Below are positions 39,001-52,780 of a stretch of DNA of 64,000 bases, in pieces. How positions within the stretch are numbered: the stretch's first letter is position 1; every line of letters starts with the position of its first letter. The position numbers and the translations under genes are program-made. The stretch spans positions 17,804,302 through 17,868,301 of the forward strand of contig NC_031773.1 in NCBI RefSeq assembly GCF_001522545.3. The letters are read 5' to 3'. The stretch is from Parus major (Eukaryota; Chordata; Aves; Passeriformes; Paridae). The notes under the pieces were generated by a model. That model made no database searches and was not told the origin of the DNA. It saw nothing but the letters and a program-made list of their open reading frames with translations.

Positions 39001-42000
39001 ACTACACACCAATTATACGCAAACAAGCATGCACATGGCATCTTCATGAAAATAACAGCAGAGAACGGGGTCCTTTTCTCTCAAAACATTACAGAAATTA
39101 CTAAATATTTCAGACTATCCAAATATGGCCTGCACTGAGTGAGCCACATGTCCTTCAACTTATTTTCTCCATCTTTCCCGTGTGGCACTGCTCTTGATGA
39201 AGATCTAGCCATATATGTTTCATACATGACTTAGAAAACAGGCAAAGAGAGTGAAGACCAAAATTTATAAGAGCTTTTGTCTCAACAGAAGGTACCAACC
39301 TTTTGTCCCAGCACAAGGTACTAATCCTCTGAATTTTCAGAAGTACTGAGAAACTCTCTTTCTCATCTGAATTTTCATGAGAATTTAAAATTATGAAGAC
39401 TATTGATTGGAAGAAGTAAATGAAAACCAGGGGAAAATAATAGGAAGAAAAAAAAAGGCAAGTGAATAACAGGGGAAGGAAGGTAACTTATTCCATCTCA
39501 CTTCTTCCATTTAAAGTATAACCTTTCAACTGTTTAGAAATATCTTTTTGGAGCATAACGGTAAAAACCAAAATTTTAAATTCTGAAAATTGTGAATTTT
39601 AACTTTGGAATTTAGTGCCCTGTTTTGCAATTTGTGTTCAAATTGATGTGTCAAAGGGCATCTGTAAATGTCAGGTAACACATAGAATCAAATTCATAGT
39701 GCAATGCTGTCTCTTCTGAAATAGAAATCCAGCTATTGCATTCTGAAAAACGTCTGTGATTGAATGGATGTGTTTTTAATCAGATTTGGAAGAAACATCT
39801 GAAACATACAGAAAGTGACAAAAATTCTGAAAAGACTGAGTGTCCCTGTCCAGTTCATCGTAACGCAGAAAGAAAACATCTGATCATCTCAACCTCCAAT
39901 GAGTATTCCCATTTGGTCCATAAATTTTCCTGTAGTGTAAAACTAGTTTTCCACTTGTCTCAAGACTTTGATTCTCTGTTTCCTGAAGCTTCCACTAACA
40001 TATTGTTATTTTTACCCAGAAATTTGAAATTCCAGTATAAGCAGAGCTATGTATTGCCTTGTGCTGTTCACACCAGTGTTCAGACCCTACATCATAATTA
40101 TTTCATACATTAATGGGATGTGCATGTTTAAAGCATGTTCTGTAGATATAATTTAAAAGGAGGTAAGACTTCAGAACTTTGATAATTTTTAGATGTTTTC
40201 TCCCTTTGTTGAAATGTAATTATTTTCTTGCCTATCTTTATGCACTCTTTTCAAGAATATAATAAAATAAATAAATTAATTAATAAAATTGAAATTAATT
40301 TGCAAAATAAACTAAATTTAAAAGCCAATTTTAGCAGTTTTTGAAATAAATTCTCTTCTTTTGCTCTAGAATTGAGTCCAAAAATATTTATTAAGGAGTA
40401 GCTTTTCTGCAGCAGCTATTTCTGAATAACTCCATAAATTTGCAGAAAAGCCTAAAGGCAGCCAAAGTATCTCTGTATCTAAAACAATACAGATAGGGCC
40501 AGAAGCAAAGGATGCTGAACATTCACGCTGCTGAGAATGGTAGGTCAGCCCTGAGTGCTTCCATTCTGTCCTGCAGTATGCACTGCAGACACATTCCCAA
40601 CATGATCTTGGACTAATCTTTCATTGTATGTCAATGTCTCATCTTTAGAAACAGAACTATTGTGTTGATAGAGTTCATTAGTGGATGTGAGGTGGTCAGA
40701 TGGCATGGTGATGAGGTAATAGGACATGGATTATGCCTACATGTAAGCATTCGCTCATGCAAAAACAGAAATTTGGAATGATTTCCTCCACATCAGAATA
40801 GCCAGAGAGAGAACCAGAACAAGGTATTTTTTATGGAGAAACTGCACTCTGACAGAGGTCAAAGTTTTTAAAACTGCATGGATTAATGCAAGACTCCTGA
40901 AGGCTTGGAGTAAATTCAAAGGTACCACCAGCCTCCAGTACCAGGCTTAAACGGATGGGAAATGAACTAAATCAGTAAAGAATCATGAAATGTCCTCTCC
41001 CACTTCATATCATAAAGGATAAGTAGTCCTCTGTAATGACTAGGACAGTTTTGAAAAAAGCACTAGATTAAAAATGTGTGTCAAAATAGACAGTAAGTTA
41101 GAAGTTGTATGGACAAACCCAATCTTGTTTATAATAGAATAGGCAAAGAAAATGTTGAACTCCAAGGTCTGTGTTGCTTTGTGTTGCTGGCAAGTAAGAA
41201 AAGAGAACCAATATCTAATGCTAATCATGTTAGCAAAAGTAAAGAACTACTTTTTGTTCTTTGAAAAATAAAATATGTTTGGTTCTACACAACTGAAGTA
41301 AAATGCTAATATATGGCGACAGAAACCAGACTATTGTGGAAAATGTATTTCTTGAGCCATGGTTTACCCTTGGAACTGTATATCGTGACTATTAAGGAAA
41401 GAGAATGAACTTCTGCGTAGTATATGTGCCTCAGCAGACATCATTATATAGCGAGATGTTTTGAAGAAATATTTATTTAGTCCCCTAAACTATAATGATT
41501 TTAGCTGAAACAGAGGGTGAATGTCATCAGATACAGATAGTAATGCTCATTTTTCTGGAAGAAAAGTGATAGTCTACAAGTTTCAGAACAGATTTATAAT
41601 TACCATTTATCTCTAAAATACATCTTGGACTTTTAAGACAAGGTTTTTAGGTATGTGAGGTGCACTGACACACCATCTTCCATGTAATGTACTATGTATA
41701 GTAATTTTGAAGAGATTGTTAACACATTTGTGTGCAAAACACCCAGCCTGATGGGTCTTTTATGGCAAGTGAAGCAGTTTCCTGGAGGTTTAGTTACTGG
41801 AACACTTTATCTTGTTCATGGAAGCACCTGGTAAAACAACCTGTGTCAGGTTTCATATCAAACTGTGTTCTCAGACTGTGTTCTGGGAAGTTACTAAGTT
41901 GTGTCTGTTTAGTGATTTTTTTCCTATCAAGCAACAAATGTGTTTTTGATATCCAGATCCATGGCTTCATAAAAATTTTGTTGGTGGGTATTTAAAAACT

Positions 42001-45000
42001 GGAGTTGACTGAAGTTTCTGAAATGTGAATATCACAAAAATATCAGGAAAAAAAGTGAATTTTTATAGGAATGGAGTCAAAAAAATAAAAGCAAACAACT
42101 TGGAAATTTATAACCTATCATATGCTGTTTAAAAATTCTGAATATTACTTTTATCTCATTGAAGATACATACATATATATAAATATATGTTATCCTCAGA
42201 AACACAATAATGGATTTTATAATGTCATATACTGTACACTCTGTGTTCTATATGTTACAGCAATACTGTTAAAAGCACTCGAGGTATCTCATTGGAAATT
42301 TACTGGACAGCTTCCAAGAGCATTGTTTAATATTTACTGTTTCCAGTGAAATGGATTGGAAAATGCTGAGTGATGCAAATACTCAATGCAAATAGGTATG
42401 CCTAAGAGTTAGTGCATCCCACTAACTGCAAAGAGCCAGTGAAATCATGCTGGAACAAAGAATCGGGCAGCCACAGCCCCAAGCATCTGTTTTTGGCATC
42501 CAGCCAGCAATGATGTGGTGTATATATTCACATCCAGAAGGAGAGACAGAGATAAAGAAAAGGAGGACAGGAATGAAAAAATTACCTTTCTGAAGGGAGA
42601 GCACTAAAAAATTCACTTTAACTCTTTTGTTAATTAAAAACTGTGGTCAATAAATGTAATTAGTCAAAAGATTCTACTTGTCAAAAAAATTGCAAACAAT
42701 GGGGTGAATGAAATTAAAAAAACTTCTGTGAGATTTTTCTTAAGCAAAAATAAATAAAACAATGTTTGATTTCTTCCCCTCAGCTCCCAAGTATATTTTG
42801 ATGACAGAAAACATTTTAGGTGTAAAATTTTACAGGTAAAAGCAAATTGCAGTCATTTGCTTGTAATTAAAGTGGAGGAATCAATAAGATGTATAAAATG
42901 ACTGTTTAAAAGCTCTGTCCGTAAACCAGGTCCTGCCATGAATTAGTTATTACCAGTTATTCTGATCAAGAGCACTTCCCTTGACATTTTCAAGATGACT
43001 CTTCTCTCTAAGGGGCAAAGCCCAAGACATCTACTGGAAATGTGAGATTTGACATTTCAGGAGAAAAGAATTTGTTTCAAAATGCTTTTGTAGGAATTTC
43101 TGAAAATATGGTTATTTTACATTTTCCTTTCTTGTGACGCAAGTAGTGTTTTTTTAAGCTAAATATTTTTTTTTCACAGTCTATGAAATCTGAAGGTAGC
43201 TTAAGGACCAGGGCACAAAGTTACTAGGAACTCTGCTTTTTAGTGTTTCATGCTAACTCACAATAATTCATAGGAGCAGCAGTAGATTTTTCACAGACCA
43301 GGGACCATTCACAACAATCTTGAAGGTAAATGAGGTAAGACATTATCACCATGAACTGTGCTTTTTCATCAGGATAAAGGTCTAGAGAACAGAGTTCTGG
43401 TCCAAAATGTTCCTCTAGTGCTAAAGAATTATGCATTTTCTTTATAGAAGTATTTCCTTCATCAGTTATGATGAAAGCATATGAACACTGAAAACATACT
43501 AATGATTTGAGTCTTAGGTTGGGTAGCACAAGGGTTGGCCGCTGCACACACAGTGTATAAATCCCAGCTTGTTAATGTGTGTAGCAGGGAAAAAGGGGAC
43601 AAGTCTGTTTTCCATATGTCTCTTCAGACTTCCATAATCTCAGGAAGTTGTTACTTGCAACTTTGCAGTGCAAGACATGTTGTAACATTCTGCTGATACA
43701 GCTTAATGGACATCATGATCAAAATCTACAGGAAGCCTGCCTGTGTCAAAGCCAGGTGTCCTATTCTCAGAAGTTCTAGTCCAAGAGTTTGGCTGCCCTT
43801 TCCTTTACCACATCTACCAAAATCATGCTAGTCTTCCTCCTTGCTGCAGATTTACAAGAAGAGCCAAGCTGAGACATGTGAAAGCACCTTTTTTCTGGCA
43901 ATTGATGTTTCCCAGAAATGTGTGTACCTTCCCAATATATCATAATAATACATCAAAAATAAATCATCTATGGACAGGTCATGCATAGTTTTGTGCCAGT
44001 CCATCTGTGGTCCATGCATGGAGACAGGAGTGCTAAACAGAACAGATGTCATTGGAAATATGTCTCTAAACATGCATATGTTACATGCACTTTCATTGGA
44101 AGACTGAGTTACAAAATGTTGCTGACTTTTCTAGCATCACTTTATTCTATGTTTCAGCATGGACCTTGATTGCCTGTGTTCATAGTGAAATCTTTAAAAG
44201 CTTCATCTGCCTGTTTAATGGAGTAAAGCTATTCAAAAAATCTGTCTCCCGTCTTTTTGTCTTGAGTCATTAGGACAATAACTCTTATATCTTTCTCATT
44301 TAAACCTGCAAAGGGCACATAGGAGGGAAATGCATACATGTTCCTCATCTCTTTGCAGCAATAGTTAGGGCAAAATTTGTTGCAAATAGTAATAAGTAAA
44401 GCATTATATATTGCATGTTATGTGGACTACTGGAAGTAAAGCTGGAACCTATTTTGGGGTTAGCATGTCTGTGTGTCCTTACACACCCAGTGAAGATGTT
44501 TCTTAAAATCTCTCTGTGAGAATTCCTTTTCTGCAGAGCACCTGAGGAGATTTAAGCAAGTCCCTAAATTTAGGCTTATATCTCACTAAAGAAAGAATTA
44601 AGCCTATATCTCTATGCCATATTGTGTGGAGCTTGGTGCAGAGACCTGTATTCTGGGTTTGGTTTTACGGTTGCGGGTCAGAAGTTTGTCACCCTTCTTG
44701 TCGTAGCTGTGGCTAGCTGAGGACTGGAGCAAAGTCCTACTTGTGAAGTACTTTTTTACCAACAAGAAACTATCTGAGCAGTACAATGCTTTCAAGTGGT
44801 TTTGGAATAATTGGATATTCATAACCAACATAAACATGATTTATGAATTTGAGAAAAATCAAATACATCCCTAGCATATCCCAGAGCCACAAGGTTTTGC
44901 TTTAAGATAGAAACTGCATTCATTTTCTCCTTCTGTAATTTAGATCAAAATAACTATCTTGAGGGACATGACAAGGAGTAACAGCCTCTTTACAATGCCT

Positions 45001-48000
45001 TTAGCTGGAACATAAAGCTAGGTACTATGCACCTTTATTTGGAAAACCAGCCACTAAAAGGTGCATTCAAAATTAGAATTATAGTTTAAGTGTGGTTTTT
45101 TACATCCTGGAAGTTTGAGTCTGCCTTTTTCCTATTGGTTACATACTACTGGATTTTATTTTATAAAATGTATTAAAATGCATCTGACTCCTCATTAATA
45201 CCAAAGTATGAGAATAAGTACCAAGTAAATAATTCTGATAAATTTTGGATGGTCAGGAAGAGCTGTACCTCACCTAAGACAAGCAAGGTCTGCTTCACCT
45301 GCAGAGACAGCCAATGATTCAATGAGATGTCCCTCAACATCCAGCAGGTTTACTTGGGGCTTAGGCATGGGAGGCACAAAGCATTCAAACCCTTCTGGAG
45401 ACCATCATACAAGGCTTACAGATCAAGGTACTTAAATATTTATGTCTACTTTATAGACTTTACAGTGTCATTATAGTCTAGACTTTCTTTACAGGCAAGA
45501 GAAATTTATGAAATTGATACAGCTATTGAAACCTAGTTTAGTAATTTAAACATCAGTTCACTAAATATGTTTTTACTGAAGAGTATTTCAAATGGCTCGA
45601 AGGGTGCCACCATATCAACTAAACTCCACTGACTGAATATGAGTTTAGATATCATCACCAAGAGGGGGTTTTCTAGATCTGAGATTGTCTAGGACCTCTC
45701 TGGTCAATGGCTGCCACTGCAGAAGATCATGGGTCTCTTGTAGGACCTTCATCAAAATTATTAACAACACATTAATATCTCACAAACCTTTGGGCATCTC
45801 AGCTTACACTTCAGAGACTACATTCAGAAAATGGAAACAAAGCAACCCCATCTTTCCCACAGTCTCAAACATCGTAGTCACATGAAAGTGTGTGTCTGAA
45901 CATCCTTTCCTGAGGTTTTAAGGAGTCTCTCTGAGGCTGGGGTGAGGAAACGTAGCTGCTTAGCAGGGAATGGGTGATTCAAATTAATAGCAATTTTTAA
46001 ACTATACAGACACACACATGTAAACTCCTGCCCTCAAGGAAAAAAAGTCAGCAGTTAAGTATTTAGTAGCTGATAAATGTAAGAAATCATGAGTTCTAGA
46101 ATGCTTACACACTTGGTTCCATCATCAGCATCATGACTGTATAAATTTTTAGCATATTGTCTTCTTTAGCAGATATAATTGTTGCAATAATAACATCCAG
46201 TAACAGTCATACAATTGCAGCATTCCACTCCTCTCATTGAAGCACAGTATAAAGAAGTTCAAACTTACTGAGACCAAACTGGCTCAGCATTACTGATAAT
46301 GCACAGGATAATCATATATCAGAGGGACAATTTATGTCACTATATAAAGTAGTAACACTTTGGGAACAGGAGGCACAAAACCTCTGAATTCCACGTGATC
46401 TCACTTTTCCTCACTCTCTCCTAAATCCTTTTTCTCAGCAATGAGCCGTATGCAAAAGCACAAAGTCCCTCTGGCTATTTCTCTTTCCTTACATATAATC
46501 ATGTCATGGGGGTTTTGTCCTGAATAACTTTTTCTTTCAAATAGATGATTCATACAGAGCTTTTCAATAGGTGAGAGAAATCCTTGCTTTCCATTTGGCT
46601 GATCAGTGACTGGAAGAACATATACTGAAGTGCTCATAAAATTCGTGATGAGGAATCCTGTTTGATAATTTAGCAACAGGTCAGATCATTTTATTGACTT
46701 TTTCAGAAAAATTGTGAATTAATTGACCAGCAAAAATGTGTTAGTTGAGTATTAGACAGCAGACTACATACTGCTAAATTGCCAAGTGTAGTCTACTATT
46801 TATACCATTAATTTACGGATGTTAAGCTGGACAAAATTTTTAGTTTTCCAGAAAACGTTTAATTTTGTTAATATTTTATATTTGCCCTTATGAGAAACCT
46901 GTTCTGTCATAAGAAAAAAAATCCCTGTGTTTTCCCAGTACAGATGTATGCAAATGATTTCTGCTGAATGAATGTTCATCCTTATTTTCTACAGTTTCAC
47001 ATCAGTGCTTGTCATCATGCAAATTTATTCTCAATGGGATTACTCAGAACTATGCTGGTGAGAGCTGTATTTGTTCATTAATTTAGGTCTCATTAACCAC
47101 GAATGGCTCAGCAAGGATAAGGACAGATTATTGTCACTGTCCAATGTATATTAATGGTTTGTTTATTATGTAAATACAATTGGTTACTAGTGAAATTTGA
47201 TACTGGGCTACTGATATAACCTAAAATTCAAAGTCTCTGCAAGGAACATTATATAAAATAAATACAGAAGTCTCTTGCACTTAAATGTGATGTGCTGGCA
47301 ATGACAATGCATAAAGCAAAATATATAATACAAGTAAATTCTAGTCTGTATTTTGGAATAAGGTAATCCAACCTTAATTAGACTATGTCTGTTTAGTTAA
47401 TAACAAAATACTTAAAAACTTCTTCATCACTGGAAAAATGTATTTACTAGTGTTCTAGGAGCAGATTAAGAAATTCCCAACACTGGTATATGGCATTGGT
47501 TTAAGGTTATTTCAGAAAATAACTGGACTGATAATGATCAGTAACAGGTGATACATGACCTTTAAACCTTGGAACCTATTGATTATTTATTTAAGTCAAC
47601 TTAAGTAATTTTGTTTATGTAAGTGCACAATTTATCTGACTAAACAGTGTAAGAACTAGAAAACTTAAATATCTACAAGAAAATATATGGTGCCACACTT
47701 GTAAATTCCAAAGCATTAGAAATTAAACACTGATGCTCTGCCTCCATGAATAAGTTCTAAATTCAGGCTGAATTTTGCAAAAAAGCTAAATCAAACTTAT
47801 CTTTCAATTGTAACCATCTACCAATTCAACGCTTTCCATGTTCCACAATTTCCCCAGTCAGAGATGCAAACATAATTTTTAAAAATATGCAGAAGTTTTC
47901 TTCACATACTCAACTAACTTGAGCTGACCTCAAGCATATAATTACAAAGATAATTGGGATAAAGCTCATTATTGAGCAACAATATCTTCCTGAGGCACTC

Positions 48001-50746
48001 CCAAATTATTTCTCTCCCTGTCTTTCCCCACCTTCTGTTGGTAGAAACTTGTTCCTGCTTGTGCATCCAAGCTTGTCCCTCCCTGGACTTTGCCGGCTTA
48101 GTTCCCAGGAAAGAGGGAGCTGGAGACATTACAACAGACCCTGGACAGGGGAAAAATGTTTTAAAGTTGGCCCTTCAAAAGTAAGGAATATAAAGAAAGC
48201 AAGACAGCCAAAGAGGGATGGGAGCAACCTGCAGAGCAAAAAGGTGGGGAAAGTCTTTTTCCAATATAGAGCTTAGGCTGAAATTTTCAAAAAATTAATG
48301 CCCTGATCAGAAAGTTTCAGAAAAAATTGAAAAATTCATGTTCTTCTCTCTGCTTTCTAGAGGAGCTCTCAGCAAGAGCTTTCTCTGTGAGGGTGATTTA
48401 ACATTGAAAATTTTGCCTCTCACCTGTACACCTGAGAGACATGTAAGATATATTTTAACCAAAGGCCTTTCACAGGACTTATTTTTACTTCAAGATCTGA
48501 TAACCTTTTCTAGAACATGAAAGTATGATAGCTTGTTGTCTTATTTAAACAAAAGACTTCCTCAGAACTATAAACAGGGAGTGATAAAATTTCTCTTGAC
48601 GCACATACTCATATTCTTTGCAAGAAATATTTATTCATTTGTTCACTGTTAGCAAATAAATGTAAAATTACATCTTTCCTGAGAAGGCATCTGTCTGCTG
48701 CATACCTATGCAGCTGCATAATTTCAGTGGAAGCACTCTGAACAGTGTCAGGATTGTACACAGGGATTCCTTCCAGGAGTAGTTCCCTTTACAATTTCAA
48801 ATTGTTTCTGGTGCGTGCCAGAAGCACTGTGAGCAGGACAGAAGTGCAGAAAATGATCTAAGATATTCTGGAAACAGCAGGAAAAAAGTCTACATATGTA
48901 CAACTGGTTTACAGAGTATAATATGTAGTCTTAAGTAAGAAAAGATATTCAGGCTTTCCTTTTTGAAGTATTCCCAGTGTGAGGAATTATAATAATCATT
49001 CTGTTCTTAAAAACACGTATCTTCACACCTCACATGACTGGTGATGCCCAATGCCACAATACTTCTGTGTGTGTGATTGCTCTTTTGCAATATCCTGAAA
49101 AGTCCTAGGCCAGTGCAGTTTGGATAGTGAGAGCTATGAAATGTTTGAGTGGTATAGACAAAGAAACCTCACTAGGGTTTTAACAGTTCTGAAAAATTGT
49201 CTGGAATGCAAAAGCCAAACTTGCTTCCTTTAATGGCCTCAAGTGCCCTTTGGCAACCCCCTTGCTATCAGAGGGAATAGAGATAGCTCAGGCTGACATC
49301 AATACCTTCCAAATAGCGCTGAGATAATGTCAAATGGAATTCTTTTGAAAGCTATGAAAACAAAACATCATATCTTGCTTCATAAGTTATGTAACTAATT
49401 ATTACTACTTATGACTTTTCACACACATACCTTGCATCAGCTTTTATATGTGATGCAAACTGGGCGAGAATTCAAACCTGGATTCTTGAATTAATGGCTT
49501 TGCACTCCCCCTGAACATAAAGTTTTGAATACAAAATCAGCAGGTTTTGACAATAATTGGGGTAAAAATATACTTTATTCTCTTCCATACTGTAGTTGCA
49601 CCTACAATGTGATTACAGAGCTCACCACAAACATTACGCTATGTAGTATTCTGTTCAGATAGTACTTACAGTCTAGGCTGGAATACAGCTTTTTCTTTGT
49701 TAGAGAAATAAACATAACCCTAGGGAGGGGTTTGTGGTGCAGTTGTCAGGCTGCAGTAGTGTTAGATGTCTGAAGAGCCTGTGTTGAGTATAAATTGCTA
49801 ACTGCACTGTGCTGGTCTGTCTTAAATCATGCAACCACCCTTAAACAGAAGCAAAGAAGTTAAAATTTAAATGGGAATCTACTTGTCAAAGCTTTCTTCA
49901 CTTCCAGAGGATGACACAGTTCAATCTTTGGTTTGTTTTGTCATGAGTGGATTTTAATTGCTGGTGTAGTCACTTTTCTTAACATATAACTTATCACAAT
50001 GACTCTAATGCTTTTATGATAGCCATCATAATTGCTGGAGATATCTTCAGAAGTCATTCACATTCCTCTGAGCTGGAAGAATTCCAGAGTTTGAATTGTT
50101 TTGCCATGAGAATAGCTATAAAAAAAGTGTTATCTGCTGCAAGCATTTCCTTCTCTGTTAGAACTTTAAAATTGTTACCTGATTAGCTCACTGTAAATTG
50201 CAGAGGTAAATTTGACAAAACAAGCATAGCACTCTGATCTTTAATGGTCACTAGAATCACAAATGCACACAGTGCTGCCTCCTGACTGCTGAGAAATGGC
50301 CACTTGCTGTTCTGCTGTGCTGAGACCCTACACGTGAGGAGAGGGTTTAACTGCCAGGCCTGCGGCTCAAAAGCAGATGATTTTCATGAAAATTCACTGT
50401 TAAAAATAAGTGAAGCAGTTTGCATGTTGAATTTACCTCACCAGTATGAACCCTACCAGCTGATATTGTCCTGTGCTAAGCTTGTAAATATCTCTTAAAG
50501 GGCTTAGAAAGTGTGAATGACCCGGCTAAGGGATATGTGGCTGCCTTAGCTACATATTTCACAACCCAGTTCTCAGTCTGGCCTGACCTTTTGCAGGAAG
50601 GTTTAAATGCCCTTTGCATTCCAGCTGTTTCAGCTTACTAATTATGTGAAAGTGCTGACTTCAATTTTTCACTTACCTTTTATGCTTGCATACGTGGAAC
50701 CCATGTTGTGTTGCTGAAGAGACTTCACACAATTGCTGTCCATGGC

Positions 50747-50770
50747 TTTGTTACCTACGAAGGTAACAAA
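50747..50770. repeat. 10-bp-arm hairpin
   Basis: TTTGTTACCT and AGGTAACAAA flank a four-base ACGA loop. The arms are perfect complements. Confidence 0.95.
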
Positions 50771-51857
50771 TGTTCCCTCTGTGTTTCAGAAGGAACTCCC
50801 CAGAAAAGGTTACCAAGTACTTTACTGGGAAGGCTGTGCAAGATATCAGACATTTTGAACCATATTAACTTTTGGATAACTAAATCCATGTGCTTTCAAC
50901 AAACTGTACTACCTTCAGGTTGCACAGAAGCGCTGAAGAGAATATACCCCTATGGATGCTGACCAAGCAGCCTGAAGCAATGGATTCATAAGTGCCTGTC
51001 ATGTCCTTATTGCATCAAAACAGTAGCTGTGCATACAAACTTCTTGTCTGTGCTGAGAAACTTCAATGGCCAAATAATTAATACTCCTTTTCTTTCTTAT
51101 ATATCTCATTATTGTTTCTCACATATCTCATTCTTTCTCCTTTACTAACCCCAGCTTGTGTAAATCAAAAAGCCCTAATTCTCTGGAGACTTTGCAATGT
51201 TATGCAAAGTGAAACATCTGGATGTTCAAACAGCAGATTACAATAATCTGAGAGTGAGCAAGCAAGAAAACATATTGACAAGTCATTTTGATGTAGATAT
51301 GACAATAAAAATTTTGACACTGGGAACAGAAAAAAACATTTAACAAGCACAGAATTTACATATAAAAGTCATTCTGGGAAAATTTCTTTGAATAAAATAC
51401 AAGATTATGTATAAAAATGCCTAGAAAGAAAAATACTATTAAAAGGGAAGCATTCACATGTCGAGAAAAATGGAGGGCCAAGATTGAAATCTTAATGCAT
51501 TTTCTGGTACATTAAAGCTCTGTTTTTAACAGTTTTCAATTAAGTGATCGTATAAATTCACTCCTCATGGGGACTCTGCCTCTATAAGTGCAAGGATAGA
51601 TTGTTTTTCTTCTAAATGAGAAACTATTTTACAATTTGTTTTACTGTTCACTGGGTCGCCAAATATCCTTCTTCTTGCACATTATTCAAACATTGCACCA
51701 GAGGCAGAATATTAATTTTATTGTGAGTTTTCAATCATATTTATCACTATCATATATGAATATTTCACAATTTGGGGAACTAATCTTGGAAATGTTTCAA
51801 CAAAAGGAGGAGAATGATTTTATTTCTAGTGCATAAATTCACTGGTTTGCATATCGC

Positions 51858-51891
51858 AAGATTAAAAAAGGGTCAAGATTAAAAAAGAGTC
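51858..51891. repeat. 17-bp tandem duplication
   Basis: AAGATTAAAAAAGGGTC is followed directly by the same unit with one G-to-A difference. This is a recent-looking local duplication. Confidence 0.95.
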
Positions 51892-52726
51892 AAATAATTT
51901 TACTAATTTAGAGTGCCATACTAAACTGTCTAGAGATTGTTTTTTCAGATAAATTAGTTCTAAGCACTCTAAAATGTCAGCATACAGCTCATTGTAACTC
52001 AGGAGGAAGGTGCTAATGTTCAGCATTTCTAAAAATCTGTGACAAGTATATTTTGGTGGACACTAGAAAAGTTGAAAGTATCAAATTCAACATGGTCTGT
52101 TACAGGCTTGTACAGCATTGGATTTATTGGAGGCTTAGAGCCCCAGGAGTCTCCTAATTTAATTCAAGACTGTCACATATCCTCAACTCATATTTTTCTT
52201 TATTTAGTAAACAATGAAGAACGGAGCTTCTTCAATGCACAAGGTTGCAGATCCCTTGACAGCGTAATCTTCAACCCTGAATCACCTCCACAGCCATCTT
52301 GAGCTCTGGATGAGGTTGAAAAATAATGACTGTGATATCATTAAAGACTACCAACAGCTGCATACACACAAAAGAAATTAATTCAAATTGCCCAGAAAAA
52401 TATAATTTTTGGTGTTTCTTAATCTTAGTTTGCAATCTTTTTGAAATACCATAATTACACTTGGATATGTTTTGAAATAACAGTCTAATATTGCAGTTTA
52501 GGAAAAAAACCAGACATCCTAAAGCACTTTCTATTTAACAAAACATCTGTTTTGTGACCAAATATTGATGTTCACTTTCATCTTTTGTATGTCTGAAATA
52601 ACTGTATTTTTGAATCTGCCACCGTGTGAATAAGAATATTTAATAGATACAGAAGTTTTAAGAGAAACTGTCCTCTTGGCTTCCATTACTGGATACAGAC
52701 ATTTAGTGTTTGATTCCTATGTTCTG

Positions 52727-52780
52727 TTCTTTCTATTCTATTCTATTCTATTCTAGTCTATTCTAGTCTAGTCTAGTCTA
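52727..52780. repeat. (TTCTA)n / (GTCTA)n pentanucleotide microsatellite
   Basis: Starts as TTCTA units and shifts to GTCTA units at the right, with interspersed forms between. The transition suggests a base change spreading through the array. No CR1 3' UTR block precedes it, so it is not evidently a LINE tail. Confidence 0.95.

Larger units (their letters stand above)
25441..52726. other. long unrecognised stretch, about 27 kb
   Basis: I see no transposon family, RNA gene or convincing exon in this stretch. The longest frames are 26526-26915 plus (129 codons), 36492-36902 plus (136), 37521-37135 minus (128) and 33184-32834 minus (116). None carries a recognisable domain, and their F/L/S/C-rich compositions fit translated AT-rich noncoding DNA. 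Minor features include perfect hairpins at 28662-28680, 36028-36073 and 50747-50770, tandem duplications at 25711-25730 and 51858-51891, a CA/GA tract near 32932-32955, a polypyrimidine run at 31091-31115, and AT-rich low complexity at 40255-40312. The absence of recognised repeats over this length is unusual for most vertebrates and fits a repeat-poor avian genome. Confidence 0.5.

Noticed and set aside
39668..39692. Possible CR1 3' tail (TAGAATCA...ATTCATAG)
   Set aside because: Only a few matching bases, with no adjacent CR1 3' UTR block.
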